A DNA stretch of 64,000 bases, from NCBI RefSeq assembly GCF_039679125.1, contig NZ_CP155551.1, forward strand, positions 2,356,001 through 2,420,000, written 5' to 3'. The notes beneath the pieces were generated by a model. That model worked only from the letters and a program-made list of their open reading frames with translations. It had not been told where the DNA came from and made no database searches. Source of the stretch: Blastococcus sp. HT6-4. GTDB taxonomy: Bacteria; Actinomycetota; Actinomycetes; Mycobacteriales; Geodermatophilaceae. The translations under genes and the position numbers were made by a program. Each line of letters begins with the position of its first letter. Within the stretch, counting starts at the first letter, position 1. Shown here in pieces: positions 44,792 through 53,644 of this stretch.

Positions 44792-46447
44792 TCAGTGGCC
44801 CCGGAAGGCCTCGTCCAGCCACCACGAGGGCTCGTCGCGGGCGACCTTGGCGTCGACCAGCAGCGGCGCCGAACGCGGCCCGGCCAGCCACGCGGCCACC
44901 CCATCGAGGTCGGCCGGGCGCCGGACGGTGACCGCCGAGTAGCCGTGCCCGCGCGCGATCGCGGCGAAGTCGGTCTCCGGGAAGCGGACGACGTCCAGCG
45001 GGTGCCCGTCCGGGCCGAAGTGGTGCACCTCGGCGCCGTAGCCGGCGTCGTCGTAGACCACGACGACCATCGGCAGGCCCAGCCGGACGACGGTCTCCAG
45101 CTCGGCCGCGCCCATCAGCGCACCGCCGTCGCCAAGGGCGGCCACCGGCAGCCGGTCGGGCCTGGCCAGCGCGGCACCGATGGCGGTCGCCAGCCCGAGG
45201 CCGACGGACTGGAAGGCCTGGGTGAAGCAGAAACCGTGCTCGTCGGGGACGTCCAGGAACATGCTCGGGTAGCCCATGAAGTTGCCGGAGTCCACGGCCA
45301 CGACCCGGTCGGCGGGCAGCAGGTCGTCGAGCGCGATCGTCAGGGTCCGCGGGTCGATGCGCTCGCCGTCGCCGGCGTCGGCGAACGGCTCGTCCCGCCA
45401 GCGCCCGCGGCGGGACAGCGCCTCGCGCACCTCTGGGGTCCGGTAGCCGGTCGCGCCGTCGTCCCCCAGCCCGGCGACGGCCGCCTCCGCGACGGCCCGG
45501 ACGTCGCCGACCACGCCGAAGGCCACCTCGCGCTGGGCACCGACGGCGTCGGCGTCGAGGTCGACCTGCACCACGACGGCGTCGTCGGCGATCAGCCGGC
45601 CGTGCCGCATCGTCCACATGTTGAGCGCGCAGCCCCAGCCGACGACCAGGTCGGCGCCGGAGATCAGCTCCGCGGCCAGGGGTGTGGCGAACCCGCCGGA
45701 GACGTCCAGGTCCCACGGGCTGCCGCGGAAGAGGCCCTTGGCCACCGCCGAGGTGGCCAGCAGCGCGCCGCAGCGGCCGGCCAGCTCCTCCAGCGCCTCC
45801 CGGCACCCCGGCCCCCGGGCACCGCGGCCGGCCACGAACACCGGGCGGCGCGCCTGCCGCAGCGCATCGGCGAGCAGCTCCAGCTCCCGGCCGGCGGCAG
45901 GGGGCGCCGGGGGCGGGGCGGTGAGCGGGAGCGCGGCATGTCCCGCCCCGGCGCCCTGGACGTCCAGCGGCAGGTTGAGGACGACGACGCGTCGCTCGTC
46001 CCGGGCCCGCGCCACCGCCGCGGCGGCCTGCGTCGCCGCGTCGGCGGCCGACGTCACGCGCACGGAGAGCGCGCCGACCGCGGCGGCCAGCGCCGGCTGG
46101 TCGACGAAGAAGTTGGACCGCGGGGACGTCGCCTCCGCGGTCAGCACCACGAGCGGGGTCCGGCTCTTGGCGGCCTCGGTGATACCGGTGAGCGCGTTGG
46201 TCAGCCCGCACCCCTGGTGGACGCTGAGCACGGCGGGCCGGCCGCTGGTGCGGGCGTAGGCGTCGGCCATCGTGGCCGCCCCGCCCTCGTGCCGCGCGGC
46301 GACGTACCGCGCCCCGGCGGCGACCATCGCGGTGGTGGCGACGAAGTTGCCCGACCCCACCACGCCGAAGACGGTGTCGACCCCGGCGGTGACGAGCGCC
46401 TCCCCCACCGCGTGCGCGACCGTCCGCGCCCCGGGCGCAGGGGTCAT
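44792..46447 (-). CDS. Thiamine diphosphate-dependent enzyme, acetolactate synthase/benzoylformate decarboxylase type
   Basis: 551 residues from ATG 46447, overlapping the cyclase gene by 4 bp. N-terminal ThDP domain with the catalytic Glu in ARHEGGAATMADAYAR, middle domain (RPVFVAGRGARGPG), and C-terminal cofactor-binding motif GDGGALMGAAELETVVRLGLP ending YDD rather than NN. It would decarboxylate or ligate a 2-oxo acid. Substrate unknown; pairing with a cyclase-family hydrolase suggests a small catabolic module. Confidence 0.85.
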   Translation of the reverse strand: MTPAPGARTVAHAVGEALVTAGVDTVFGVVGSGNFVATTAMVAAGARYVAARHEGGAATMADAYARTSGRPAVLSVHQGCGLTNALTGITEAAKSRTPLVVLTAEATSPRSNFFVDQPALAAAVGALSVRVTSAADAATQAAAAVARARDERRVVVLNLPLDVQGAGAGHAALPLTAPPPAPPAAGRELELLADALRQARRPVFVAGRGARGPGCREALEELAGRCGALLATSAVAKGLFRGSPWDLDVSGGFATPLAAELISGADLVVGWGCALNMWTMRHGRLIADDAVVVQVDLDADAVGAQREVAFGVVGDVRAVAEAAVAGLGDDGATGYRTPEVREALSRRGRWRDEPFADAGDGERIDPRTLTIALDDLLPADRVVAVDSGNFMGYPSMFLDVPDEHGFCFTQAFQSVGLGLATAIGAALARPDRLPVAALGDGGALMGAAELETVVRLGLPMVVVVYDDAGYGAEVHHFGPDGHPLDVVRFPETDFAAIARGHGYSAVTVRRPADLDGVAAWLAGPRSAPLLVDAKVARDEPSWWLDEAFRGH

Positions 46448-47220
46448 CCGCGCTCGACCAGCGCCAGCACCCGCGACGGCGAGCCGGAGCCCGAGACGAT
46501 CGGCAGCGGTGCGGCGATGATCAGGGCACCGGTGGGCGGCAGCCGGTGGAGGTTCTGCAGCTGGGTGAGGCCGTACTTGCCGCTGCCCATGAGCGCGGCG
46601 TGGCACGGGAACGGCGGGTCGAACGAGTGCGCCGCACCGGCGTCGGTGCCGACCGTCTCCACGCCGAGCCCGATGACCGGCGACTCCTCGGCCAGCCAGC
46701 GCGCGCAGGCCGGCGACAGACCCGGGGTGTGCGGGCCGGTGTCGTCGGCGTTGAGGAACGCCTGCTGGGAGTCCGACCGGGTGTCCCACCCGGTGCGGTA
46801 GAGCAGCCAGCCACCCGCGGGCAGCGGGCCGTGGGTGGCCTCCCACGCCCGGACGTGCTCGACCTCGAGCAGGAAGTCGGGGTCCTCGGCCGCCTGCGCG
46901 GAGAAGTCGAGGACCGCTGCCGGGGCGATCAGCTTCGCGGCCGGCACGGAGGCGACGTCGTCGCCGTCCTGGCCGGTGACCCAGTGGTTGGGCGCGTCGA
47001 AGTGCGTCCCGGTGTGCTCACCCGTGCGGAAGTTGTTCCAGTACCAGGCCGGGCCGCGGTCGTCGTACCGGCTGAGCTCCTCCAGCTCGAACCGCGCCGT
47101 CTGGGCGAACGGCTCGGGCAGCTGGATCACCGGGGTCTCCGCCGACAGCGGCGCGGTGAGGTCGACGACCTCGACCCGGTCGCCGGCCAGCGCCTCGGCG
47201 AGGCTGGAGAGGATCGACAT
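46444..47220 (-). CDS. Cyclase-family (KynB/isatin hydrolase-like) metal-dependent hydrolase
   Basis: 258 residues from ATG 47220 with GAAGGGA upstream. The metal motif HTGTHFDAPNH is intact (HxGTHxDxPxH), preceded by VVDLTAPLSAETPVIQLP, and HAALMGSGKYGLTQLQNL near the C-terminus. Family members hydrolyse N-formylkynurenine or isatin-like amides with Mn or Zn. Coupled by 4-bp overlap to the ThDP enzyme. Confidence 0.88.
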   Translation of the reverse strand: MSILSSLAEALAGDRVEVVDLTAPLSAETPVIQLPEPFAQTARFELEELSRYDDRGPAWYWNNFRTGEHTGTHFDAPNHWVTGQDGDDVASVPAAKLIAPAAVLDFSAQAAEDPDFLLEVEHVRAWEATHGPLPAGGWLLYRTGWDTRSDSQQAFLNADDTGPHTPGLSPACARWLAEESPVIGLGVETVGTDAGAAHSFDPPFPCHAALMGSGKYGLTQLQNLHRLPPTGALIIAAPLPIVSGSGSPSRVLALVERG

Positions 47221-47286
47221 CGCAGTCCCTTCGGGGCGGGCGGGAGGACAGCCAATCACAGCCCGTCCCCCGCCCCTGGGGACGGC

Positions 47287-47469
47287 TCAGCGCTCCTTGG
47301 GGATCATGATCCAGAGGATGATGTAGACCAGCTCCCCCACACCGAAGAGGCCGAACAGCACGAAGCCGAACCGCACCAGCCCCCGGGAGATGCCGAACCG
47401 GTTGGCCAGGGCGGCGCACACCCCGGCGATGACCTTCTGCGACCGTGGTCTGACCAGCGTCGATGTCAT
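47287..47469 (-). CDS. PspC domain small membrane protein
   Basis: 60 residues from ATG 47469. Classic PspC: RSQKVIAGVCAALANRFGI, then SRGLVRFGFVLFGLFGVGELVYIILWIMIP forming one or two membrane helices. PspC-domain proteins take part in envelope stress responses. It stands alone, followed 66 bp later by the cyclase gene. Confidence 0.9.
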   Translation of the reverse strand: MTSTLVRPRSQKVIAGVCAALANRFGISRGLVRFGFVLFGLFGVGELVYIILWIMIPKER

Positions 47470-47518
47470 GCCGGAGCCCTACCCGGCACTCCGGGCGCGG
47501 ACACCTCGGGCACCTCGA

Positions 47519-48352
47519 TCAGGCCTGCCGCACCAGGCGCAGGACCGCCTCGGCCACGACGTCGGGCCGGTCGCCGGGCACGAAGTGGCTGGCGTCGTCG
47601 ACCCAGGTGAGCCGGGCACCGGGGATGTCGTCGGCCAGCCGCTGCCCGTAGCCGGGCTTCATCTGGTGGTCCTTGCGACCCCACACGACCTCCGCCGGCA
47701 GCGACAGGCGCGGCAGGAACGGGGCCACCGTCCGGGTGTACACCGAGTCGAGCGACCGGAGGTGGCGGGCCAGCTGCGCCGGGCCGCCCGGGCGCTCCCA
47801 GGGGCCGACGAAGCGGTCGATGAACGGCGCGGCCCGCTCCTGGTGGGCGAACAGCGTGCGCAGCGCCGGCCGCAGCCCGGCCGCGACCACCGGCGGCGGC
47901 AGGTGCTCGAGCACCGGCCACGCGGCCTTCATGGCCCGCACCAGGGGCACCGGCCACCCGTCGTAGCAGACGCCGTTGACCACGCCCAGGCCGGCGACCC
48001 GGTCGGTGCTCGTGGTGGCCAGGATCTGCGCGACGCCGCCACCGAGGTCGTGGCCGACCACCACGGCGCGCTCGATGCCCAGCGTGTCGAGCAGCTGGAG
48101 CAGGAGGGCGGCCTGGGCGGCCAGATCCACCGGCCGGTCACCGGAGGGGTCGGAATCCCCGTAGCCGAGCATGTCGACGGCCACCACGCGGGCGGCCCCG
48201 GCGACCTCGGGGACGACGTCGTGCCACAGCAGGTGGTTGGTCGGGATGCCGTGGACCAGCAGGACCGCCGGCCCGTCGGCACCGGCCTCCCAGATGTTCA
48301 GGCGGCGGTCGCCGAGCTCGATCCTGCGGGTGGCTCCGATCGATACGTCCAT
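47519..48352 (-). CDS. Alpha/beta hydrolase with aspartate nucleophile (haloalkane dehalogenase/epoxide hydrolase-like)
   Basis: 277 residues from ATG 48352. Nucleophile elbow VGHDLGGG places Asp at 102; HGIPTNHLLWHDVV and DMLGYGDSD surround the active site; His is in DDASHFVPGDRP. An Asp nucleophile points to dehalogenase or epoxide hydrolase chemistry rather than esterase. Substrate unknown. Confidence 0.87.
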   Translation of the reverse strand: MDVSIGATRRIELGDRRLNIWEAGADGPAVLLVHGIPTNHLLWHDVVPEVAGAARVVAVDMLGYGDSDPSGDRPVDLAAQAALLLQLLDTLGIERAVVVGHDLGGGVAQILATTSTDRVAGLGVVNGVCYDGWPVPLVRAMKAAWPVLEHLPPPVVAAGLRPALRTLFAHQERAAPFIDRFVGPWERPGGPAQLARHLRSLDSVYTRTVAPFLPRLSLPAEVVWGRKDHQMKPGYGQRLADDIPGARLTWVDDASHFVPGDRPDVVAEAVLRLVRQA

Positions 48353-48448
48353 GGTGCGCCTCCTGCCCCACCGGCCCCGCAGGGATGCCTCCGGTGATCG
48401 ACGGCACCTGCCGGTGTCTCCCCGCTGTGCCGCGGGTAGGGGGTGGCG

Positions 48449-48643
48449 ATGGACGCAGTCACTTTCGGGAAGGCCGGCCTCAAGGGCTGGCGCGCACGCG
48501 TGGCCGACGCCGTGGCCGGGCCGGTGGCCCAGCGGACGTCGGTCAGCGACGACCAGGTGCGGGCCGCGATCGGTGCGCTGTTCCTGGCGCTGGCATCGAT
48601 GTACGTGGCCAAGGCGGTGAAGGACCTGGCGAGCAGCCGCTGA
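48449..48643 (+). CDS. Small hypothetical protein (64 aa)
   Basis: Starts at ATG 48449 with TAGGGGG upstream; GTG 48443 is less well spaced. MDAVTFGKAGLKGWRARVAD is followed by SVSDDQVRAAIGALFLALASMYVAKAVKDL, an amphipathic to hydrophobic helix that may associate with the membrane. No family recognised. Confidence 0.65.
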   Translation: MDAVTFGKAGLKGWRARVADAVAGPVAQRTSVSDDQVRAAIGALFLALASMYVAKAVKDLASSR

Positions 48644-48652
48644 GCCGGCGCG

Positions 48653-50011
48653 TCAGCCGGCGAGCACCGCCCAGCCGTGCGCCGGGAGGCGCACCCGGGC
48701 GTGGCCGGTCCCGGGGTCGAGCAGGTCGGCCGTTCCGGAGAGGACCGCCCCGGCGTGCGGCGTCGGCAGCTCGGCCGGCCGGTCGGCCACCGAGAGCGCC
48801 ACGACGAGCCGGTCCTCCCCCGCGCGGGTCTCGTACACCACCTGCTCGTTGGCCAGGTGCAGCGTGGCGGTGCGCGCGACGTGCAGCCACCGGTGCCGGC
48901 GCCGCAGCCCGATCAGCTCCTGGTGCAGCTGGTAGACCGGCAGGCCCACGGGTGAGAGCTCCCCGGGCGTGGCCGGGAAGGCCGGCCGGACGGCGTCGTC
49001 GCCGCCGGCGCGGTCCTCCGTGATTCCCCGGAAGGCGTGCTCGTCCCCCGCGTAGACCGCGGGCGTGCCCCCGGTGGTGAACAGCACGACCAGCGCGTGC
49101 GCGAGGTGGCGGTCGTCGTCGAGCTGGCTGGCGATGCGGGTGACGTCGTGGTTGCCGATGAACGTGTACGGGACGAAGCGCTCGAGGGCGTCGACGTGGC
49201 GGCCCAGCGCGGCGTCCAGCTCGAAGAAGTTGCGGTCGTTGAGCGAGCTCCAGATCGCTTTCCACAGCTCGTACTGCGTGACCGCGTCCAGCCCCGATTC
49301 GTCGACGAACCGGCGGTAGTCGCCGTGGATGACCTCGCCCATCAGGTAGGCGTCCCGATGGCGGGCGCGCACCCGGCCGGCCACCTCCGCCCAGAACGAC
49401 GTCGGCACGGCGTAGGCCGCGTCCAGCCGCCAGCCGTCGGCGCCGCGGTCCAGCCAGTGCGCCATCACCTCGGCGACGTGGTCGACGACCGCCGGGGAGC
49501 CGTGGTCGAGGGCGACGAGGTGGGAGTGGCCCTCGAAGTCGTCGTAGTCCGGCTCGGTCCCCGGCGCCCAGGCCTGCTCCCCGCCCGGCCAGCGCAGCCG
49601 GAACCAGGACGCCGTCGCCGCGCCGGGGCCCTCGGCGAGCACCCGGGCGAACGCCGGGTGGCCGCGGCCGACGTGGTTGAACACCCCGTCGAGGAGCAGC
49701 CGCAGACCCCGCTCCCGGCAGGCGGCGACGAGCGCGTCGAAGTCGGCGTCGTCGCCGAGGCGGGGATCGATCCGCAGGTGGTCCACGGTGTCGTAGCCGT
49801 GGGTCTCGGACGCGAACACCGGGCCGAGCGCCAGTCCGGAGGCCCCGAGCTCGACGGCGTGGTCCAGCCAGGGCCCGAGCTGCCGCAGCCGGTGCCGCAC
49901 GGGCTGCCCGGAGGTGGTGCGCGGCTCGGCCCCGACGAACCCGAGCGGGTAGACGTGCCACCAGATCGCGTCGTGCACCCAGCCCGGCTCGGACCTGCCC
50001 GGAGAAGTCAT
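48653..50011 (-). CDS. GH13 alpha-amylase family glycosidase
   Basis: 452 residues from ATG 50011. Four GH13 regions are present: DGVFNHVGRGH, DGWRLDAAY (nucleophile Asp), MGEVIHGD (acid/base Glu) and FIGNHDVTR. N-terminal WWHVYPLGFVGAEP and LGPVFASETHGYDTVD resemble neopullulanase/cyclomaltodextrinase-like intracellular enzymes. No signal peptide, so it probably acts on malto-oligosaccharides in the cytoplasm. Confidence 0.92.
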   Translation of the reverse strand: MTSPGRSEPGWVHDAIWWHVYPLGFVGAEPRTTSGQPVRHRLRQLGPWLDHAVELGASGLALGPVFASETHGYDTVDHLRIDPRLGDDADFDALVAACRERGLRLLLDGVFNHVGRGHPAFARVLAEGPGAATASWFRLRWPGGEQAWAPGTEPDYDDFEGHSHLVALDHGSPAVVDHVAEVMAHWLDRGADGWRLDAAYAVPTSFWAEVAGRVRARHRDAYLMGEVIHGDYRRFVDESGLDAVTQYELWKAIWSSLNDRNFFELDAALGRHVDALERFVPYTFIGNHDVTRIASQLDDDRHLAHALVVLFTTGGTPAVYAGDEHAFRGITEDRAGGDDAVRPAFPATPGELSPVGLPVYQLHQELIGLRRRHRWLHVARTATLHLANEQVVYETRAGEDRLVVALSVADRPAELPTPHAGAVLSGTADLLDPGTGHARVRLPAHGWAVLAG

Positions 50012-50013
50012 GA

Positions 50014-50478
<465 letters not shown>

Positions 50479-50493
50479 CCGACGCGAACCGAG

Positions 50494-50520
50494 GGGCCAC
50501 GGCGCACTGCGCCGTGGCCC
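50494..50520 (+). terminator. Terminator hairpin after the cold-shock gene
   Basis: GGGCCACGGCGCA (50494-50506) is exactly complementary to TGCGCCGTGGCCC (50508-50520); two or more central pairs open to form the loop. It lies 16 bp after the stop and is followed by TTCGG rather than a U-tract. Confidence 0.8.
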
Positions 50521-50584
50521 TTCGGCGCCTCCGGGGCGGCAGATCCGGGGCGCGCCGCGGGGTACCCGGCGCCTGCCGTCTGGC

Positions 50585-50619
50585 GTAGCGTCGACCACGA
50601 CACGGAGGGGAACCCCATC
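50585..50619 (+). promoter_or_regulatory. Promoter box, ribosome site and AUC start of the zinc-ribbon gene
   Basis: TAGCGT at 50585-50590 looks like a -10 box. GGAGGGG at 50604-50610 lies six bases before ATC at 50617-50619, ideal spacing for initiation there. No ATG, GTG or TTG occurs in this frame between the -10 box and the first conserved-looking residues. Confidence 0.5.
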
Positions 50620-50853
50620 ACCACACATGCCGGACGCTGCGCAGAGGCCAATCACGGTTGCCCGTGCCGGGGCGACCAAGCCGTCCACGAGGATCGCTCC
50701 CGCGCCCTGGACGAGGCGCGCGCCAGCGCCGGGGTCACGGTCGAGTGCCCGGAGTGCGGCGGCCCCACCACGCCGCTGTGCATCGTCTCGTGGGGCAACT
50801 GCCGCGCCTGCCGCACCGCGCACTCACGGGCCACGCACCCGTTGCGCTGGTGA
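50617..50853 (+). CDS. Small cysteine-rich zinc-ribbon-like protein with apparent AUC start
   Basis: 78 residues reading from ATC 50617: (M)TTHAGRCAEANHGCPCRG, then VECPECGGPTTPLC and WGNCRACRTAH, ending THPLRW. Eight Cys form C-x6-C-x-C, C-x2-C, then C-x6-C-x2-C groups, the pattern of a zinc-binding protein. Codon third positions are almost all G or C, whereas the ATG-started frame at 50627 gives a low-complexity Arg/Ala/Pro product. It ends 13 bp from the convergent ATP-grasp gene. Function unknown. Confidence 0.6.
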   Translation: MTTHAGRCAEANHGCPCRGDQAVHEDRSRALDEARASAGVTVECPECGGPTTPLCIVSWGNCRACRTAHSRATHPLRW

Positions 50854-50865
50854 CCGTCCGGGCCA

Positions 50866-51777
50866 CTAGCCACCACCTCGCCGGCGTCCCGGCCCCGACG
50901 CGGGCCGGCGCGCCCGGACCTCTGTCCGGCCGGGAAGCGTCCACAGCCGACCGAGGACCCGGTCGAGTTGGGGATCGAACGGGTCGAGCCCGCCACCGGG
51001 GTACGGGGTGAGCTCGCCGAACCACACCTCGCCGTCGACGTCGTAGAGGTCCACCCGGACGAAGTCGAAGTCCCGGCCCAGCGTCTCCGCCACCGCCAGC
51101 ATCTCCCCGAGCGTCGCCGGTGGTGGTGTCACCGGGCCGGGGATCACGTGTGGCTCGTGCGCGGTCACCGACTCCCAGTCGCGGGTGTAGAGCCGGCGCC
51201 GGTGCAGTCCGGTGGAGCGACCGGTGTCGACCTGCACCAGGTGGACCGTGCCGTCGAAGACCAGGAACTTGTGGTCGGCGAGGACCGCTCCCGGCCTCCC
51301 CAGGAACTCCTCGACCAGCAGCAGTCGGCGGGCCTGGCTGTACACCCACTCGCCGCGCTCGGGCCAGAGCGGCTCGTCCAGCCAGCCGGTCGTGATCCGC
51401 CGCAGCCCCCCGATGTCCGGGCGTCCCGCACCGACGTGCACCCGGAGCGTGCCGTGGTTGGGCTTGAGCACCCACCGCTCCGGCAGGGACACCGCCACCA
51501 ACTCGGCCACGTCGGTGCCCGACCAGAGCACCCGCGGGATGCGCACGCCCGGGCAGGTCCTGGCGGCGTACTCCTTCATGGCCAGCTTGTCGCCCAACTG
51601 GGCGATCAGCGGGCGCCGGTCGTGCACCACCCGCCAGTTGAGCTTCTCGGTGAAGGTCCGTGGATCGCCCAGGCGCGGACGCCGTCCGTGCGCCTCCGCG
51701 TAGAGCACCGCCCGCTTGGCGGCCAGCGGCAGCCGGCGGACGACGCTCCGGCGCAGCTTTCCGAGCTCTCCGGGCAC
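50866..51777 (-). CDS. TupA-like ATP-grasp protein
   Basis: 303 residues from GTG 51777, with GGGAGG upstream. Matches the ATP-grasp group found in polysaccharide/teichuronopeptide loci: DPRTFTEKLNWRVVHDRRPLIAQLGDKL, VLKPNHGT, LLVEEFL, DHKFLVFDG, DFVRVDLYDVDGEVWFGELTPYPGGG. The last motif holds metal-binding acidic residues. It probably forms an amide or similar bond on a cell-surface glycan; context next to a glycosyltransferase fits. Confidence 0.85.
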   Translation of the reverse strand: MPGELGKLRRSVVRRLPLAAKRAVLYAEAHGRRPRLGDPRTFTEKLNWRVVHDRRPLIAQLGDKLAMKEYAARTCPGVRIPRVLWSGTDVAELVAVSLPERWVLKPNHGTLRVHVGAGRPDIGGLRRITTGWLDEPLWPERGEWVYSQARRLLLVEEFLGRPGAVLADHKFLVFDGTVHLVQVDTGRSTGLHRRRLYTRDWESVTAHEPHVIPGPVTPPPATLGEMLAVAETLGRDFDFVRVDLYDVDGEVWFGELTPYPGGGLDPFDPQLDRVLGRLWTLPGRTEVRARRPASGPGRRRGGG

Positions 51778-51864
51778 CGCACCTCCCTCGGCTCGGCCGG
51801 CCGCGTGGCCGGCGCCGGCCCAGTGTGCCGAGCGGCCCGGCCGGTCGGCTTCTAGGGTCGTCCG

Positions 51865-51891
51865 GTGACCACCGTCGCGGAGCAGCTCTGA
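51865..51891 (+). CDS. Eight-codon leader ORF upstream of the glycosyltransferase
   Basis: GTG 51865 to TGA 51891 encodes VTTVAEQL. It starts 7 bp after a TAGGGT -10 box (51852-51857), as in a leaderless mRNA. Its TGA overlaps the CTG from which the glycosyltransferase frame appears to begin. Probably a device for translation rather than a functional peptide. Confidence 0.4.
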   Translation: MTTVAEQL

Positions 51892-53057
51892 GTACGACCC
51901 ACATCCCGGACAGGGCCGGACGCGTCGGCTTCGTCGCCAAGGACCCGTGGCATCCCGCCATCCGGCGCGAGCAGATGATCGCCGGGGAGCTCGTCCGCCG
52001 CGGCCATCCCGTGAGCTTCGTGCAGGCACCGGCCGACTGGCGTCGGCTGCGCTCGGACGCAGCCAACTGGTGGGCGCACCTGGACCGCGCCAGGTTCGCC
52101 CCCGTGGCGCCTGGCGTGCAGGTGACGGAGCGCTCGACCGTGCTGCCCGGTTCCCGCGGTCGTCTCGCCGCGCGGGCCGACACCGCGCTGCTCCGCCGGT
52201 TCCTGCGGCGGTCCGGCTGGGAGCAGGAGCTCACCGTCGTCATGCTCCCCTGGGAGTGGCGGGCGGCCCGGTACCTGCCCGGGCGGGTGGTCTTCGACTG
52301 CACCGACGACTGGGCCCGGCTCCTCCCGCACGCCCGTGGCCTGCCCGACCAGCTGCGCCGGATCGCCGCCGAGGCCGACGAGGTGGTGGTGGTCAACCCG
52401 GTGCTCGCCGACCTGTTCCCCGGCCGGACGCCGGTCGTCGTCCCGAACGGCACCGACGAGGCCCTGCTCGCCGCGCCGCGGACCACGGTGCGGGCCGACC
52501 GGCACGCGGTCTACGTCGGCAGCATCGCCGAGCGCTTCGACGTCGACCTGGTGCGGACCGTCCTCCGGGCCCTGCCGGACTGGACGATGTCGGTCCACGG
52601 GCAGCTGGTGTTCCCCGACCGGAGCCGGTGTGCCACCGAGCGCTTCCTGGCGCTGCAGCGGGAGTCCGGCGGCAGGTTCAGCTACGCCGGTCTGCTGTCC
52701 CGCGACCGGCTGCCCGCCGTGCTCGATGCGGCCACGGTCGGACTCCTCCCCGACGTGCCGGGGCGCGCGCTGGGCCAGTCGTCGATGAAGGCCTACGACT
52801 ACTCCGCCCGTGGCCTGCCCCTGGTCGCGACCGCCGGTCACCTCGAGCACGCGGCGGAGCTGCCGCCGCACACCGCGCTCGTCTCCGGGCCCGACGAGAT
52901 GGTCGCGGCGATGCGCGCCGCCGCGGACGAGCCGGAGAGCGCCGCACAGCAGCGCAGGGCCTGGGCCGCGGCGCGCACCTGGGACCGGCGGACCGACCGA
53001 TGGCTCGAGGCGGCCCTCGGGCGGGCGGTCGCGGCGCCGGCCGACTCCCCTGGCTAG
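51888..53057 (+). CDS. Glycosyltransferase (GT4-like) with apparent CUG start
   Basis: 389 residues reading from CTG 51888: STTHIPDRAGRVGFVAKDPW. The conserved domain begins by about residue 11, while the next in-frame ATG is 30 codons in, so CTG with GGAG seven bases upstream is the best start. The N-terminal Rossmann part has RREQMIAGELVRRGHPVSFVQ, and the C-terminal part has VVVPNGTDEALL, HAVYVGSI, and the donor-site region GQSSMKAYDYSARGLPLVAT. Probably adds a sugar to a surface polysaccharide. Divergent from the ATP-grasp gene. Confidence 0.85.
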   Translation: MSTTHIPDRAGRVGFVAKDPWHPAIRREQMIAGELVRRGHPVSFVQAPADWRRLRSDAANWWAHLDRARFAPVAPGVQVTERSTVLPGSRGRLAARADTALLRRFLRRSGWEQELTVVMLPWEWRAARYLPGRVVFDCTDDWARLLPHARGLPDQLRRIAAEADEVVVVNPVLADLFPGRTPVVVPNGTDEALLAAPRTTVRADRHAVYVGSIAERFDVDLVRTVLRALPDWTMSVHGQLVFPDRSRCATERFLALQRESGGRFSYAGLLSRDRLPAVLDAATVGLLPDVPGRALGQSSMKAYDYSARGLPLVATAGHLEHAAELPPHTALVSGPDEMVAAMRAAADEPESAAQQRRAWAAARTWDRRTDRWLEAALGRAVAAPADSPG

Positions 53058-53605
53058 GGGAGTTCGCGCACCACCCGGGCCGGGTTGCCGACGGCGACGA
53101 CGCCACCCGGGAGGTCGCCGGTCACGACCGCTCCGGCACCCACGACCGTGTCGGCGCCGATCGTCACGCCAGGCAGCACGATGACCCCGCCGCCGAGCCA
53201 GGCGTTGTCACCGATGGTCACCGGCTCCGCGTGCTGCCAGCCGGCCCGCCGGGCGGCCGGGTCGAGCGGATGCACGGCGGTCAGGAGCTGCACGTTGGGG
53301 CCGAGCTGCACGTGGTCGCCCAGGGTGATCGGCCCGACGTCGAGGAAGACCGCACCCCAGTTGACGAAGCAGTAGGCGCCCACCGAGATCCGGTGTCCGT
53401 AGTCGCAGCGGAAGTCCGAACGGATCGTCGTCCCGCCCCCCACCGCGCCGAGCAGCTCGGTGAGCACCTCGTGGCGCCGGTGTGGGTCCTCCTCGGCGTT
53501 GTAGACGGCGAGGAGCGCGGCCGCCCGGCGCCCATCGGCGGCGAGGTCGGGGTCGTCGGGGCGGTACGGCAGCCCGGCCAGCATCCGGTCCCTCATCTCT
53601 CCCAT
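53054..53605 (-). CDS. Hexapeptide-repeat acetyltransferase (maltose/galactoside O-acetyltransferase type)
   Basis: 183 residues from ATG 53605. N-terminal MAC domain (MRDRMLAGLPYRPDDPDLAADG) and left-handed beta-helix: DYGHRISVGAYCFVNWGAVFLDVGPITLGDHVQLGPNV, TAVHPLD with the catalytic His, and GNPARVVREL. Acetyl-CoA-dependent acetylation of a sugar is expected. Convergent with the glycosyltransferase by 4 bp. Confidence 0.93.
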   Translation of the reverse strand: MGEMRDRMLAGLPYRPDDPDLAADGRRAAALLAVYNAEEDPHRRHEVLTELLGAVGGGTTIRSDFRCDYGHRISVGAYCFVNWGAVFLDVGPITLGDHVQLGPNVQLLTAVHPLDPAARRAGWQHAEPVTIGDNAWLGGGVIVLPGVTIGADTVVGAGAVVTGDLPGGVVAVGNPARVVRELP

Positions 53606-53644
53606 CCCGGGAACGCTAACCAGGCCGCGCCGCCGACGGCGCGG

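Noticed and set aside
50627-50869. ATG-started frame on the plus strand
   Set aside because: Product is low-complexity Arg/Ala/Pro; the frame beginning at ATC 50617 has the coding signature and the ribosome site.
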